Below, in pieces: positions 24,575 through 33,460 of a stretch of 64,000 nucleotides of DNA; position 1 is the first letter of the stretch; every line of letters begins with the position of its first letter. The notes below the pieces were generated by a model. The model did no database searches, was not told the DNA's origin, and worked only from the letters and a program-made list of their open reading frames with translations. Source of the stretch: Streptomyces sp. A2-16 (lineage in GTDB: Bacteria > Actinomycetota > Actinomycetes > Streptomycetales > Streptomycetaceae); contig NZ_CP063808.1 of assembly GCF_018128905.1 (NCBI RefSeq), forward strand, positions 992,001 to 1,056,000. Direction: 5' to 3'. A program made the position numbers and the translations under genes.

Positions 24575-26185
24575 CTACGCCACCTCCAGCTCCTCCGCCA
24601 TCGCCGCACGCAACCGCAAGGTCGTCACCAAGCGCTGGAACGCCTCCGCCCAGTAGCCCCCCGCTCCGGGACTCGCGTCCTCCCCTTCGTCCGGCACCGC
24701 CATCAGCCCCTCCAGTCGACCCGCCTCGGCCGGATCGAGACATCGCTCCGCCAGCCCCATCACCCCGCTGAAGCTCCACGGATAACTCCCCGCGTCCCGA
24801 GCGATGTTGAGCGCGTCGACGACCGCCCGCCCCAGCGGCGCGGCCCACGGCACCCCGCACACCCCCAGCAGCTGGAACGCCTCCGACAAACCGTGCGTCG
24901 CGATGAACCCGGCGACCCACTCGGCCCGTTCGGCGGCCCCCAGGGTGCTCAGCAGCTTGGCCCGCTCCGCCAGGGACACCGCTCCGGGCCCCCCGGCCTC
25001 CGGTGCCGCGGGTGTCCCGAGCAGCGCCCGCGCCCACCCGGCGTCCCGCTGTCGTACGGCGGCCCGGCACCATGCCGCATGCAGGTCGTTCCGCCAGTCG
25101 TCCGTCACAGGCAGCGCCACGATCTCCTCGGGTGTCCGCCCCCCGAGCCGTCCCGTCCACACCCCCAGGGGCGCGGCCTCCACCAACTGCCCGAACCACC
25201 AGGAGCGTTCCCCCCGACCCGAGGGCGCCTTCGCCACGACACCGTCGCGCTCCATGCCCGCATCGCACTCGTGCGGCGCCTCTACGAGGATCGACGGCGC
25301 GTCCCCGGTGTGGTCGACCGCCACGCAGGCCCCGGCCCTGACCGCCATCCGCGCCGCCAGGGCCGAACCCGGCAGCGCCGACAGCAACTCCGCCGCCGTC
25401 GCCCGCACGTTGCGACTGCGGTCCGCCAGTGCCTGCTCCAGGAACGGCTCGTCGTCCGGCCCCAGCCCCGTCCGCAGCGAGTCGAGGAACATCAGCCGGT
25501 CCTCGGCCCGCTCGGTCGCCCAGGTCGTGGCGAGCAGCTCACGCGCCGCGGCGGGCTCCCGGGCCCGTATCGCCGCGAGGAGCGCCACCCGCTCGGCGAA
25601 CAGGCCTTCCTCCCACAGCAGGCGGACGCTTGCCGTGTCCTGCGGCGACGGCAGGGCTGTTCCACCGCCCGGTGTCGCCCGCAGGGCGAACCGCCAGTCC
25701 GGGTTCAACCGGGCGAGCCAGATGGCACGCGAGCCCGCGAACGCCAGCGCCGCCGGCCGTAGATCCGTACGCCCCCGGGCCGCGTCCAGCAGTGCGGGCA
25801 GCAGCTGCGGGGGCGCCGCGTAACCGCGGGTGTTCGCCGTCGCGAGCCACTGCGGCAGCAGCTCCATCAGATCCGGTGCCGTGCCCCGGCGGCCCCCACC
25901 GCCCGTGCCCGGCCGGTCGGCGAGCAGCGTCGCGAGCCGGCGGGCCGCCGCCGCGGGCAGGGCGGGGCGTGTGTCCTCGGGCGCCGGCTGCGGCCGCTGG
26001 GCGGCGCGCGCGGGCCTGATCCCGGCCCGCCGCCGTACGGTCTCCGCGGCCGCCGCGTCCAACAACGCCACCGGTGCCTCGGGACCGGCCGCGACGCCGG
26101 GCGGTGTGCGGCGCGCGGTGCCGAGCAGGGCCGAGGTGACGAGCTCCTCCCAGGCGTCCGGCGCGGGAGCGGAGGTCCTGTCCAT
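24575..26185 (-). CDS. DUF5691 domain protein
   Basis: A 536-aa soluble protein, ATG 26185 (MDRTSAPAPDAWEELV) with AAAGGA 6 nt upstream. It matches the DUF5691 family as I know it: the N-terminal WEELVTSALLGTARR, then Ala/Leu/Arg-rich helices like ARM/HEAT repeats (for example LLDAAAAETVRRRAG, ARLATLLADRPG, RNVRATAAELLSALPGS), and the conserved WFGQLVEAAPLGVWT. No catalytic residues are evident, so it may be a scaffold. It follows the SWIM gene with a 41-bp gap on the same strand, and both diverge from the MoxR-DUF5682-VWA arm. The family repeatedly occurs with these partners. Confidence 0.85.
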   Translation of the reverse strand: MDRTSAPAPDAWEELVTSALLGTARRTPPGVAAGPEAPVALLDAAAAETVRRRAGIRPARAAQRPQPAPEDTRPALPAAAARRLATLLADRPGTGGGGRRGTAPDLMELLPQWLATANTRGYAAPPQLLPALLDAARGRTDLRPAALAFAGSRAIWLARLNPDWRFALRATPGGGTALPSPQDTASVRLLWEEGLFAERVALLAAIRAREPAAARELLATTWATERAEDRLMFLDSLRTGLGPDDEPFLEQALADRSRNVRATAAELLSALPGSALAARMAVRAGACVAVDHTGDAPSILVEAPHECDAGMERDGVVAKAPSGRGERSWWFGQLVEAAPLGVWTGRLGGRTPEEIVALPVTDDWRNDLHAAWCRAAVRQRDAGWARALLGTPAAPEAGGPGAVSLAERAKLLSTLGAAERAEWVAGFIATHGLSEAFQLLGVCGVPWAAPLGRAVVDALNIARDAGSYPWSFSGVMGLAERCLDPAEAGRLEGLMAVPDEGEDASPGAGGYWAEAFQRLVTTLRLRAAMAEELEVA

Positions 26186-26226
26186 GTGGTTCCTTTCCGT
26201 CCGGTCGGTTGCCGGGCCGGTTCCGG

Positions 26227-27582
26227 TCAGCACAGTCGCACCGCCTCGCCCGCGCCCTGCGGCCACGCCGTCAGCGGGGTGAAGCCGCGGTGGCCGCACT
26301 CGCCGAAGACCTTCACCGGGGCACCGCCCGAGAGCGCGACCAGGCGCCACAGGCCTGGTCGGGAGCGGGCGGATGCGGTGAGCGGCAGCGCCGAGTCGCC
26401 CTCGGCGTCGGCCAGTTGCCAGGCGTCCCCGTCCGGGGCCGGTATCACCCGGTCCAGGGTCATGGGGACGGAGTCGAGCCACGGATCGTCCCGCAGCGCC
26501 TCGCCGTAGCGGGCGGCGGCCTGTTCGGTCGTCACTCCCGGCGGGCGGGCCGTCGAGGGCACCGGAGGCGCGAACTGCTCGCCGAGCGCCCCACGCGACT
26601 GACCGGAACCGGGATAGGCGGAGACCTCCGCCTCCAGTTCCAGCCCCACCGGAAGCGCCAGTTCGGGAGAGCGTCCGGCGGCGCCGTAGGAAAGGAGCAG
26701 TGCCGTGCGGCCGGAGTCCGTGCCGTGCAGCCAGATCCGGCGGGTCGTCAGACGGGCGTCGGCCGTGTCGTACTGGGCGAGGACCAGCCAGCGGTCCCGT
26801 AGAGCAGGACCGTCCGCCGAGGCGGGCAGGCCGATGCGGGAACGGACCGTCGACGAGAGGCCGTCCGGCAGCCGCTCGCGGCGCAGCCAGCCCTGGTCGA
26901 GAAGGTGGAGGAGAGCGCACTCCTCCAGCAGCCGCACCGGCCAGCCGGGCCCGGACGACGGAATCGACCCCAACTCCCGCACCCGTGCCGCGAGTCCCGG
27001 GGCCTGGGCGTCCACCATGCGGGCGGCCGTCTCCTCCCACATGCCGTACCCCGCCTGTTCCGCCCCCGCCAGGCCGCCGCGCAGCAGATCCGCCAGCCGC
27101 TGCTCCAGCTCCGTCGCACCCGCCGTGATCCGCGCTGCCCGGCGCTCCGCTCTGCGCCGCGCCGCGTCCGGGTCACCGGACCCCGCGGCGGAACCGGCCG
27201 CGTCCGCCGCCCGCTTCTCCTGCGCCCGCTGCCTCCTGCCCTCCGCCCACTGCTCCGCCCAGTCCGGCACCGGCCCCGGCGGCACCGCGCCCTCCCCGCC
27301 CGCCCAGAGCAGCAACAGTCCGAGCGCGTGCTTGCACGGGAACTTGCGGCTCGGGCAACTGCACTTGTACGCCGGACCGGCGGCGTCCGCGATGTCGATG
27401 ACCGTCTGATACGGCTTGCTGCCACTGCCCTTGCACAGCCCCCACACCGTCCCCTCGTCGGAACTCCCCGCCTCGGACCACGGCCCGGCCGCGCCGAGTT
27501 TGCTTCCCGCTTTGCGTGAGGCGGCGTCAGGAGCCAGTGCCAGCACCTGATCCGCCGTCCAGCGCACCCCCTGCTGAGTCAT
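26227..27582 (-). CDS. SWIM zinc-finger protein
   Basis: A 451-aa soluble protein starting at ATG 27582. The N-terminal part holds a SWIM finger: Cys74-x-Cys76 ... Cys83-x-His85 in YKCSCPSRKFPCKHALG, with the usual hydrophobic LGLLLLW next to it. It is preceded by VWGLCKGSGSKPYQTVIDI. SWIM modules bind zinc and often DNA or protein. The middle is helical and Arg/Ala-rich (RRRAERRAARITAGATELEQRLADLL). The C-terminal 150 residues are Pro/Leu-rich with no known domain. It is the first gene of the minus-strand arm and is likely co-transcribed with DUF5691. Confidence 0.9.
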   Translation of the reverse strand: MTQQGVRWTADQVLALAPDAASRKAGSKLGAAGPWSEAGSSDEGTVWGLCKGSGSKPYQTVIDIADAAGPAYKCSCPSRKFPCKHALGLLLLWAGGEGAVPPGPVPDWAEQWAEGRRQRAQEKRAADAAGSAAGSGDPDAARRRAERRAARITAGATELEQRLADLLRGGLAGAEQAGYGMWEETAARMVDAQAPGLAARVRELGSIPSSGPGWPVRLLEECALLHLLDQGWLRRERLPDGLSSTVRSRIGLPASADGPALRDRWLVLAQYDTADARLTTRRIWLHGTDSGRTALLLSYGAAGRSPELALPVGLELEAEVSAYPGSGQSRGALGEQFAPPVPSTARPPGVTTEQAAARYGEALRDDPWLDSVPMTLDRVIPAPDGDAWQLADAEGDSALPLTASARSRPGLWRLVALSGGAPVKVFGECGHRGFTPLTAWPQGAGEAVRLC

Positions 27583-27739
27583 GTCATCGAAGGTAGATCC
27601 CCCCACTGACAATCGGCCCGGGGCTGACCGGCGATCCGGCCCCCGTGAGCGAGTTTCCGCAGGTCGGATCGCATTGTCAGTGGCGTGGTGCACGGTTGGT
27701 GACAGATCCGAACCGGCCGAGCTGGAGGGGGCCTCAGCC

Positions 27740-28870
27740 ATGTCTGTGTCCGTGGAACCGACGAGCGTGGAACCGAAGCAGGAAGAGCCGGCCGAGGCGT
27801 TGCGGCCGCATGCCGAGGAAGCCTTCGCCGGTGAACTCGCCGCGCTCGCCGCGCAGGACGATCGCCCGCGCCCGACCCGCTGGAAGCTGTCGCCGTGGGC
27901 GGTGGCGACGTACCTGCTCGGCGGCACCCTGCCGGACGGCACGGTGATCACCCCGAAGTACGTGGGCCCGCGGCGCCTCGTCGAGGTCGCGGTCACCACC
28001 CTCGCCACCGACCGCGCCCTGCTCCTGCTCGGCGTGCCCGGCACCGCCAAGACCTGGGTGTCCGAGCACCTCGCCGCGGCGGTCAGCGGCGACTCGACAC
28101 TGCTCGTGCAGGGCACGGCGGGCACACCGGAGGAGGCGATCCGCTACGGCTGGAACTACGCGCAGCTGCTCGCCAACGGCCCGAGCCGCGACGCCCTCGT
28201 GCCCAGCCCGGTGATGCGGGCCATGGCGGAAGGGATGACGGCCCGGGTGGAGGAGCTGACCCGTATCCCGGCCGATGTGCAGGACACGCTGATCACGATC
28301 CTGTCCGAGAAGACGCTGCCGATACCGGAGCTCGGCCAGGAGGTGCAGGCGGTCCGCGGCTTCAACCTCATCGCCACGGCCAACGACCGGGACCGCGGGG
28401 TCAACGACCTCTCCAGCGCCCTGCGCCGCCGTTTCAACACGGTCGTGCTGCCGCTGCCGGAGAGTGTCGAGGCCGAGGTCGACATCGTCTCGCGCCGCGT
28501 CGACCAGATCGGCCGATCCCTCGATCTGCCGGCCGCGCCCGACGGCATCACCGAGATCCGCCGTGTCGTGACGGTCTTCCGTGAGCTGCGCGACGGGGTG
28601 ACGTCCGACGGCCGTACGAAGCTCAAGTCGCCCAGCGGCACGCTGTCGACCGCGGAGGCCATCTCGGTCGTCACCAACGGGCTCGCCCTCGCCGCCCACT
28701 TCGGCGACGGCGTCCTGCGGGCCGGGGACGTCGCCGCGGGCATCCTCGGCGCCGTCGTCCGCGATCCGTCGGCCGACCGGGTCATCTGGCAGGAGTACCT
28801 GGAGGCGGTCGTCCGCGAGCGCGACGGCTGGAAGGACTTCTATCGGGCCTGCCGGGAGGTGAGTGCGTGA
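27740..28870 (+). CDS. MoxR-type AAA+ ATPase
   Basis: A 376-aa ATPase, ATG 27740 (MSVSVEP) after ggaggggg; an earlier in-frame start at 27581 would overlap the divergent SWIM gene and lacks support. Walker A is GVPGTAKT (about 108-115). The Walker B region reads ARVEELTRIPADVQDTL, with EE where most MoxR proteins have DE. Sensor 1 is NLIATANDRDRG, and the arginine finger is in ALRRRF. The C-terminal lid follows. MoxR ATPases work with VWA proteins to load metals or remodel complexes, as in RavA-ViaA or CbbQ-CbbO. The next genes are DUF5682 and a VWA protein. The stop overlaps a short frame by 4 bp. Confidence 0.93.
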   Translation: MSVSVEPTSVEPKQEEPAEALRPHAEEAFAGELAALAAQDDRPRPTRWKLSPWAVATYLLGGTLPDGTVITPKYVGPRRLVEVAVTTLATDRALLLLGVPGTAKTWVSEHLAAAVSGDSTLLVQGTAGTPEEAIRYGWNYAQLLANGPSRDALVPSPVMRAMAEGMTARVEELTRIPADVQDTLITILSEKTLPIPELGQEVQAVRGFNLIATANDRDRGVNDLSSALRRRFNTVVLPLPESVEAEVDIVSRRVDQIGRSLDLPAAPDGITEIRRVVTVFRELRDGVTSDGRTKLKSPSGTLSTAEAISVVTNGLALAAHFGDGVLRAGDVAAGILGAVVRDPSADRVIWQEYLEAVVRERDGWKDFYRACREVSA

Positions 28871-29091
28871 GGGACGACCTGAGTCGGGGCCGCGAGGGGC
28901 TGGAACGGCCGGAGCCCACGGAGGAGAAGGCGCGGGCTGAGGTTCGTCGAGCGGGGACGCACGGGGCCACGACGCACAGGGCACGACGCACGGAGGCACC
29001 TGGAGCGGCCGCGGTAGCGGCGGTGCCGGTGCCGGTTGCCGAGGCGCGCGGAAGCAAGGGGGACGGGTGTGACAGGTCTGACGGGTCTTGA
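28867..29091 (+). CDS. Possible small coupled ORF between AAA+ and DUF5682 genes
   Basis: A 74-codon frame starts GTG inside the ATPase stop (GTGA at 28867-28870). It has a perfect GGAGGTGA ribosome site (28855-28862) and ends TGA at 29089-29091, overlapping a TTG that could begin the DUF5682 frame. The peptide is Arg/Ala/Glu-rich with a Val/Pro/Ala tail and matches no family I know. It may be a real small protein, or only a translation bridge. High GC makes such frames frequent, so confidence is limited. Confidence 0.4.
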   Translation: MRDDLSRGREGLERPEPTEEKARAEVRRAGTHGATTHRARRTEAPGAAAVAAVPVPVAEARGSKGDGCDRSDGS

Positions 29092-29168
29092 GCGGGACGG
29101 CGGCCAGGGTGGCATCGCGGCCGTCGGCGAGGACGACTCCAAGTGGCCCCGAAGGGCAGGGGGACGGC

Positions 29169-31676
29169 GTGAGCGACGTGGGTGAGGTCGGGACGGGGCC
29201 TTTGTTGCTCGGGGTGCGGCATCACGGGCCCGGGTCGGCGCGGGCCGTGCGGGCGGCGTTGGACGCGGCCCGGCCCCGGGTCGTGCTGATCGAGGGGCCG
29301 CCCGAGGCCGACGCGTTGATTCCGCTGGCAGCCGAGGAGGACATGCGACCGCCGGTGGCGCTCCTCGCCCATGCCGTGGACGAGCCGGGCCGTTCGGCCT
29401 TCTGGCCGCTGGCCGAGTTCTCCCCGGAGTGGGTGGCGATCCGCTGGGCGCTGGAGCACGAGGTCCCGGCCCGCTTCATCGACCTGCCGGCCACGCACAC
29501 GCTGGTGTGGGGGAGGGACGAGGAGGCCGCACAGCCCACCGACCGACCCGACGGACCCGCCACCGACGTGGGGCCTGCGGCGTCGGACGTCGAGCCTGCG
29601 GCGCCGGGCGATGAGCCTGAGGCGTCGGGCGACGAGCCGGCCGCTTCGGGTGACGAGCCCGCTGTTCATGACGCCGTCCGGGTCGACCCGCTCGGTGTGC
29701 TTGCCGAGGCCGCCGGATACGACGACCCCGAGCGGTGGTGGGAGGACGTCGTCGAGCACCGGGGCACGGGGCAGGGGGACGTGTTCGAGCCGTTCACCGT
29801 GCTGGAAGAGGCGATGGGGGTGCTGCGGGAGACGTACGGGACCGGTGGACACGACCGGGACCTCGTGCGGGAGGCGTACATGCGGCTCCAGATGAGGGCC
29901 GCGCAGCGGGAGTTCGGGGACGACGTGGCCGTCGTGTGCGGCGCCTGGCACGTGCCCGCACTGCGGCGGAAGAGCACGGTCGCCGCCGACAAGGCCCTCC
30001 TCAAGGGCCTCCCCAAGGTCAAGGCGGACATGACGTGGGTGCCGTGGACGTACCGCAGGCTCTCGCGGCACAGCGGCTACGGCGCCGGGATCGACTCGCC
30101 CGGCTGGTACGGGCATCTGTTCGGCGCACCGGACCGGCCCGTCGAGCGGTGGCTGACCAAGGTGGCGGGGCTGCTCCGGGACGAGGACCGGATCGTGTCC
30201 TCGGCGCACGTCATCGAAGCCGTACGGCTGGCCGAGACGCTCGCGGCAATGCGCGGCCGCCCCCTGCCCGGCCTGAGCGAGACGACCGACGCCGTGCGGG
30301 CGGTGATGTGCGAGGGCTCGGACGTGCCGTTGGCGCTGGTGCACGACCGGCTGGTGGTCGGGGACGTGCTGGGGGAGGTGCCGCAGGCGGCGCCCGCGGT
30401 GCCGTTGCAGCGGGACCTCGACCGGATCCAGCGGCGGCTGCGGATCAAGCCGGAGGCGCTGGAGCGGGAGCTGGAACTCGACCTGCGCAAGGAGAACGAC
30501 GCCGAGCGCAGCAGGCTGCTGCACCGGCTGCGGCTGCTGGGTGTGGCGTGGGGCGATCCGGTGGCCTCGCGGGGGAGCACGGGCACATTCCGGGAGACGT
30601 GGCGGCTGCGATGGGAGCCGGAGCTGTCGGTGCGGGTCGCCGAGGCGGGGGTGTGGGGCACGACCGTGCTCGCCGCGGCCACCGCCAAGGCGGAGGCGGA
30701 CGCCGTCTCCGCGTCCGGGCTCGCCGACGTCACCGCCCTCGCCGAGCGCTGTCTGCTGGCCGAACTCCCGGACGCCCTGCCCACGGTGATGCAGATCCTC
30801 GCCGACCGGGCCGCGCTGGACGCGGACGTCGGCCACCTCGCCCAGGCCCTGCCGGCCCTCGTCCGGTCCCTGCGCTACGGCGATGTGCGCGGCACCGACA
30901 CCGGCGCCCTGACCGAGGTCGCCGCGGGGCTCGCCGAACGCGTCTTCGTCGGCCTGCCTCCGGCCTGCGCCGCGCTGGACGCGGAGGCGGCGGAGGAGAT
31001 GCGGCGTCATGTGGACGCGGTCCACGGGGCGGTGGGGCTGCTGGGCGAGGTGGCGGCCCCGGACCTCGGGCTCCGCGGCCGCTGGCAGGCCGTGCTCAAG
31101 GTGCTGTCGCTGCGGGACACCGTGCCCGGTGTCATTCGGGGGCGGGCCGTGCGACTGCTGCTGGACGACGGGGAGTTGGCGCAGGACGAGGCGGCGCGGC
31201 TCATGGGACTCGTGCTGTCACCGGGGACGGCACCGGGGGACGCGGCCGCGTGGATCGAGGGGTTCGTCGGGGGCGGGTCCGGCGGCGGGATGCTCCTCGT
31301 GCACGACGAGCGGCTGCTCGGGCTCGTCGACGCCTGGTTGACGGGGGTGTCGGCGGAGGCGTTCACCGATGTGCTGCCGCTGCTGCGGCGCACGTTCTCG
31401 GCGTACGAGCCGGGAGTGCGGCGGACCCTGGGCGAACTGGTCCGGCGGGGTCCCGGACAGCGGGGGAGTGCGGCGGGAGCCGGTTCCGGGATACCGGGTT
31501 TCGGGGCGGACCTCGACGGCGACCGGGCGGATGCCGTGCTGCCGGTGGTGCGACTGCTGCTCGGCCTGGATGACGACCACGACGGCGACAACGACGGAAG
31601 CGGCGACAACGACGGCTATGGCGGCGACGACTTGGCGCACGCCGACGACAACGACCTTGCGGGGGTGGCGGGATGA
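29169..31676 (+). CDS. DUF5682 family protein
   Basis: An 835-aa protein from GTG 29169 (MSDVGEVGTG) with cagggggac upstream; the frame is open to TTG 29088. The N-terminal part has LLLGVRHHGPGSARAVR (about 12-28) and RVVLIEGPPEAD, and further on VVCGAWHVPALRR. These motifs look like the TraB/ChaN/erythromycin-esterase superfamily of hydrolases, where such His and Glu are catalytic (inference). An acidic linker with repeated EPA/ASGDEP units (about 130-175) interrupts it. The C-terminal half is Leu/Ala-rich helices, and the very end is Asp-rich (DDDHDGDNDGSGDNDG). It is the middle gene of the AAA+-DUF5682-VWA arm. Confidence 0.88.
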   Translation: MSDVGEVGTGPLLLGVRHHGPGSARAVRAALDAARPRVVLIEGPPEADALIPLAAEEDMRPPVALLAHAVDEPGRSAFWPLAEFSPEWVAIRWALEHEVPARFIDLPATHTLVWGRDEEAAQPTDRPDGPATDVGPAASDVEPAAPGDEPEASGDEPAASGDEPAVHDAVRVDPLGVLAEAAGYDDPERWWEDVVEHRGTGQGDVFEPFTVLEEAMGVLRETYGTGGHDRDLVREAYMRLQMRAAQREFGDDVAVVCGAWHVPALRRKSTVAADKALLKGLPKVKADMTWVPWTYRRLSRHSGYGAGIDSPGWYGHLFGAPDRPVERWLTKVAGLLRDEDRIVSSAHVIEAVRLAETLAAMRGRPLPGLSETTDAVRAVMCEGSDVPLALVHDRLVVGDVLGEVPQAAPAVPLQRDLDRIQRRLRIKPEALERELELDLRKENDAERSRLLHRLRLLGVAWGDPVASRGSTGTFRETWRLRWEPELSVRVAEAGVWGTTVLAAATAKAEADAVSASGLADVTALAERCLLAELPDALPTVMQILADRAALDADVGHLAQALPALVRSLRYGDVRGTDTGALTEVAAGLAERVFVGLPPACAALDAEAAEEMRRHVDAVHGAVGLLGEVAAPDLGLRGRWQAVLKVLSLRDTVPGVIRGRAVRLLLDDGELAQDEAARLMGLVLSPGTAPGDAAAWIEGFVGGGSGGGMLLVHDERLLGLVDAWLTGVSAEAFTDVLPLLRRTFSAYEPGVRRTLGELVRRGPGQRGSAAGAGSGIPGFGADLDGDRADAVLPVVRLLLGLDDDHDGDNDGSGDNDGYGGDDLAHADDNDLAGVAG

Positions 31677-31852
31677 CGACCGACGTATCGCGGACATCGA
31701 GGGGTGGGACCGACAGGTCGGTCGCCGCGGTCGGGGACGGGCGGGGAGGCGCACCCGGGAAAGGGACCGGGTTCCGGGCGAAGCACGGCTCGGTGACGAG
31801 CGTGGCCGTGGTCCCGCTCTGGGACCGGTTCCGAACGGGGGCACGGGCATGA
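31673..31852 (+). CDS. Possible small coupled ORF between DUF5682 and VWA genes
   Basis: A 59-codon frame whose ATG (31673) overlaps the DUF5682 stop as ATGA, and whose own TGA (31850-31852) overlaps the ATG of the VWA gene (31849), again as ATGA. The sequence opens MTTDVSRTSRGG and ends DRFRTGARA; it is Gly/Arg-rich with no known domain. Ggggg lies a few bases before its start. The double overlap would couple translation of both large genes. It could be a true small protein or the decayed end or start of a neighbour. Confidence 0.4.
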   Translation: MTTDVSRTSRGGTDRSVAAVGDGRGGAPGKGTGFRAKHGSVTSVAVVPLWDRFRTGARA

Positions 31853-33231
31853 CGAACGATCGGGCAGTCCCTGGCATCCCGAACGACGTGACGACTTCGG
31901 CGAGGCAGAGGACGAGGACGAGGACGAGGCAGAGGACGACAGATGTGGTCATGAGCTCGGGCCGGCGGATCCCGGCGAGCGTCCCGGACAGCGTCTCCGC
32001 TGCCGCAAGCACCTCCACGGCCTCGGCGGCCTCCACCGCACCCACCGCCCCCATCGCATCTACCTCTCCCACCGTCCCCACCTCTCCCTCCGACGAGCGG
32101 CTCCGGCGTTGGCGGCTCGTGCTGGGTGGGGAGGCGGCCGATGGCACCGGGTGTGCGCTCAGTGGGCGGGATGCCGCGATGGACGGGGCGTTGAACTCGC
32201 TCTACGGGCGGGGGGACGGGAAGGGACAGGCCGGGAAGGAGCGTTCGGCGGGACTCGGGGCGTCGGCGCCGTCCGTGGCGCGGTGGCTGGGGGACATCCG
32301 GACGTACTTCCCCTCCTCGGTCGTGCAGGTCATGCAGCGGGACGCCATCGACCGGCTCGGGCTGTCCGCCCTGCTCCTCGAACCGGAGATGCTGGAGGCG
32401 GTCGAGGCCGACGTACACCTGGTCGGCACGCTGCTCTCGCTCAACAAGGCGATGCCGGAGACGACGAAGGAGACGGCACGTGCGGTCGTGCGCAAGGTCG
32501 TCGAGGACCTGGAGAAGCGGCTCGCCACCCGCACCCGGGCCACGCTCACCGGCGCCCTCGACCGCAGCGCCCGGATCAGCCGGCCGCGCCATCACGACAT
32601 CGACTGGAACCGCACGATCTCGGCCAACCTCAAGCACTACCTCCCGGAGTACCGGACGATCGTGCCGGAGCGGCTGATCGGATACGGCAGGGCCTCGCAG
32701 TCGGTGAAGAAGGAGGTCGTCCTCTGCATCGACCAGTCGGGGTCGATGGCGGCCTCCGTCGTCTACGCGTCCGTGTTCGGGGCGGTGCTGGCGTCCATGC
32801 GGTCGATCGACACACGGCTCGTCGTGTTCGACACGGCGGTCGTCGACCTCACCGACCAGCTCGACGACCCGGTGGAGGTGTTGTTCGGCACGCAGCTCGG
32901 TGGTGGCACGGACATCAACCGGGCGCTGGCGTACTGCCAGTCGCAGATCACCCGGCCCGCGGAGACGGTGATGGTGCTCATCAGCGACCTCTACGAGGGC
33001 GGCATACGCAACGAGATGCTCAAGCGGGTCGCGGCGATGAAGGCGTCCGGGGTGCAGTTCGTGACGCTGCTCGCGTTGTCGGACGAGGGGGCGCCCGCCT
33101 ACGACCGGGAGCACGCGGCCGCGCTCGCCGCACTGGGTGCGCCGGCCTTCGCCTGCACTCCCGACCTGTTTCCCGAGGTGATGGCGGCGGCGATCGAGAA
33201 GCGGCCGTTGCCGATACCTGACCCAGTGTGA
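31849..33231 (+). CDS. VWA domain protein (partner of MoxR ATPase)
   Basis: A 460-aa protein from ATG 31849 (MTNDRAV) with cgggggcac upstream; ATG 31951 is an alternative start. The first 80 residues are low complexity (RTRTRTRQRTT, then Ser/Thr/Pro/Ala runs). The middle helical part begins DERLRRWRLVLGG. The VWA domain (about 285-455) has an intact MIDAS: CIDQSGSM (DxSxS), GGGTDI (Thr) and LISDLYEGG (Asp), so it should bind Mg2+ and a partner. The C-terminus ends DPV. VWA proteins of this kind present substrates to MoxR ATPases. It is the last gene of the plus-strand arm; 230 bp separate it from the next gene. Confidence 0.9.
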   Translation: MTNDRAVPGIPNDVTTSARQRTRTRTRQRTTDVVMSSGRRIPASVPDSVSAAASTSTASAASTAPTAPIASTSPTVPTSPSDERLRRWRLVLGGEAADGTGCALSGRDAAMDGALNSLYGRGDGKGQAGKERSAGLGASAPSVARWLGDIRTYFPSSVVQVMQRDAIDRLGLSALLLEPEMLEAVEADVHLVGTLLSLNKAMPETTKETARAVVRKVVEDLEKRLATRTRATLTGALDRSARISRPRHHDIDWNRTISANLKHYLPEYRTIVPERLIGYGRASQSVKKEVVLCIDQSGSMAASVVYASVFGAVLASMRSIDTRLVVFDTAVVDLTDQLDDPVEVLFGTQLGGGTDINRALAYCQSQITRPAETVMVLISDLYEGGIRNEMLKRVAAMKASGVQFVTLLALSDEGAPAYDREHAAALAALGAPAFACTPDLFPEVMAAAIEKRPLPIPDPV

Positions 33232-33460
33232 GCCCGAGCCCGCTGCTGGTGATTTGTCGACCCGGTGACCTGCGGCTCGGCAGCAAAACGGACATGACTA
33301 CGCATCGGTAACAGGGGACTTGCGCGACCTCGGGCACCCCGTGCAAGGATCGGCTTCTCCACAGTCTTCACCCCTTCCCCTCCGTTTTCCTTTCGCTTCC
33401 ATCCCGTTCCGCTTCGCTTCGTTCCGTTTCGTTCCGTCGCACGGAAGGGCCCGCCCCCTC

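Noticed and set aside
33232..33460. Secreted Pro-rich gene starting at 33320
   Set aside because: The extra N-terminal residues are translated pyrimidine-rich DNA (PLPLRFPFASIPFRF); the ribosome site and signal peptide favour 33461.
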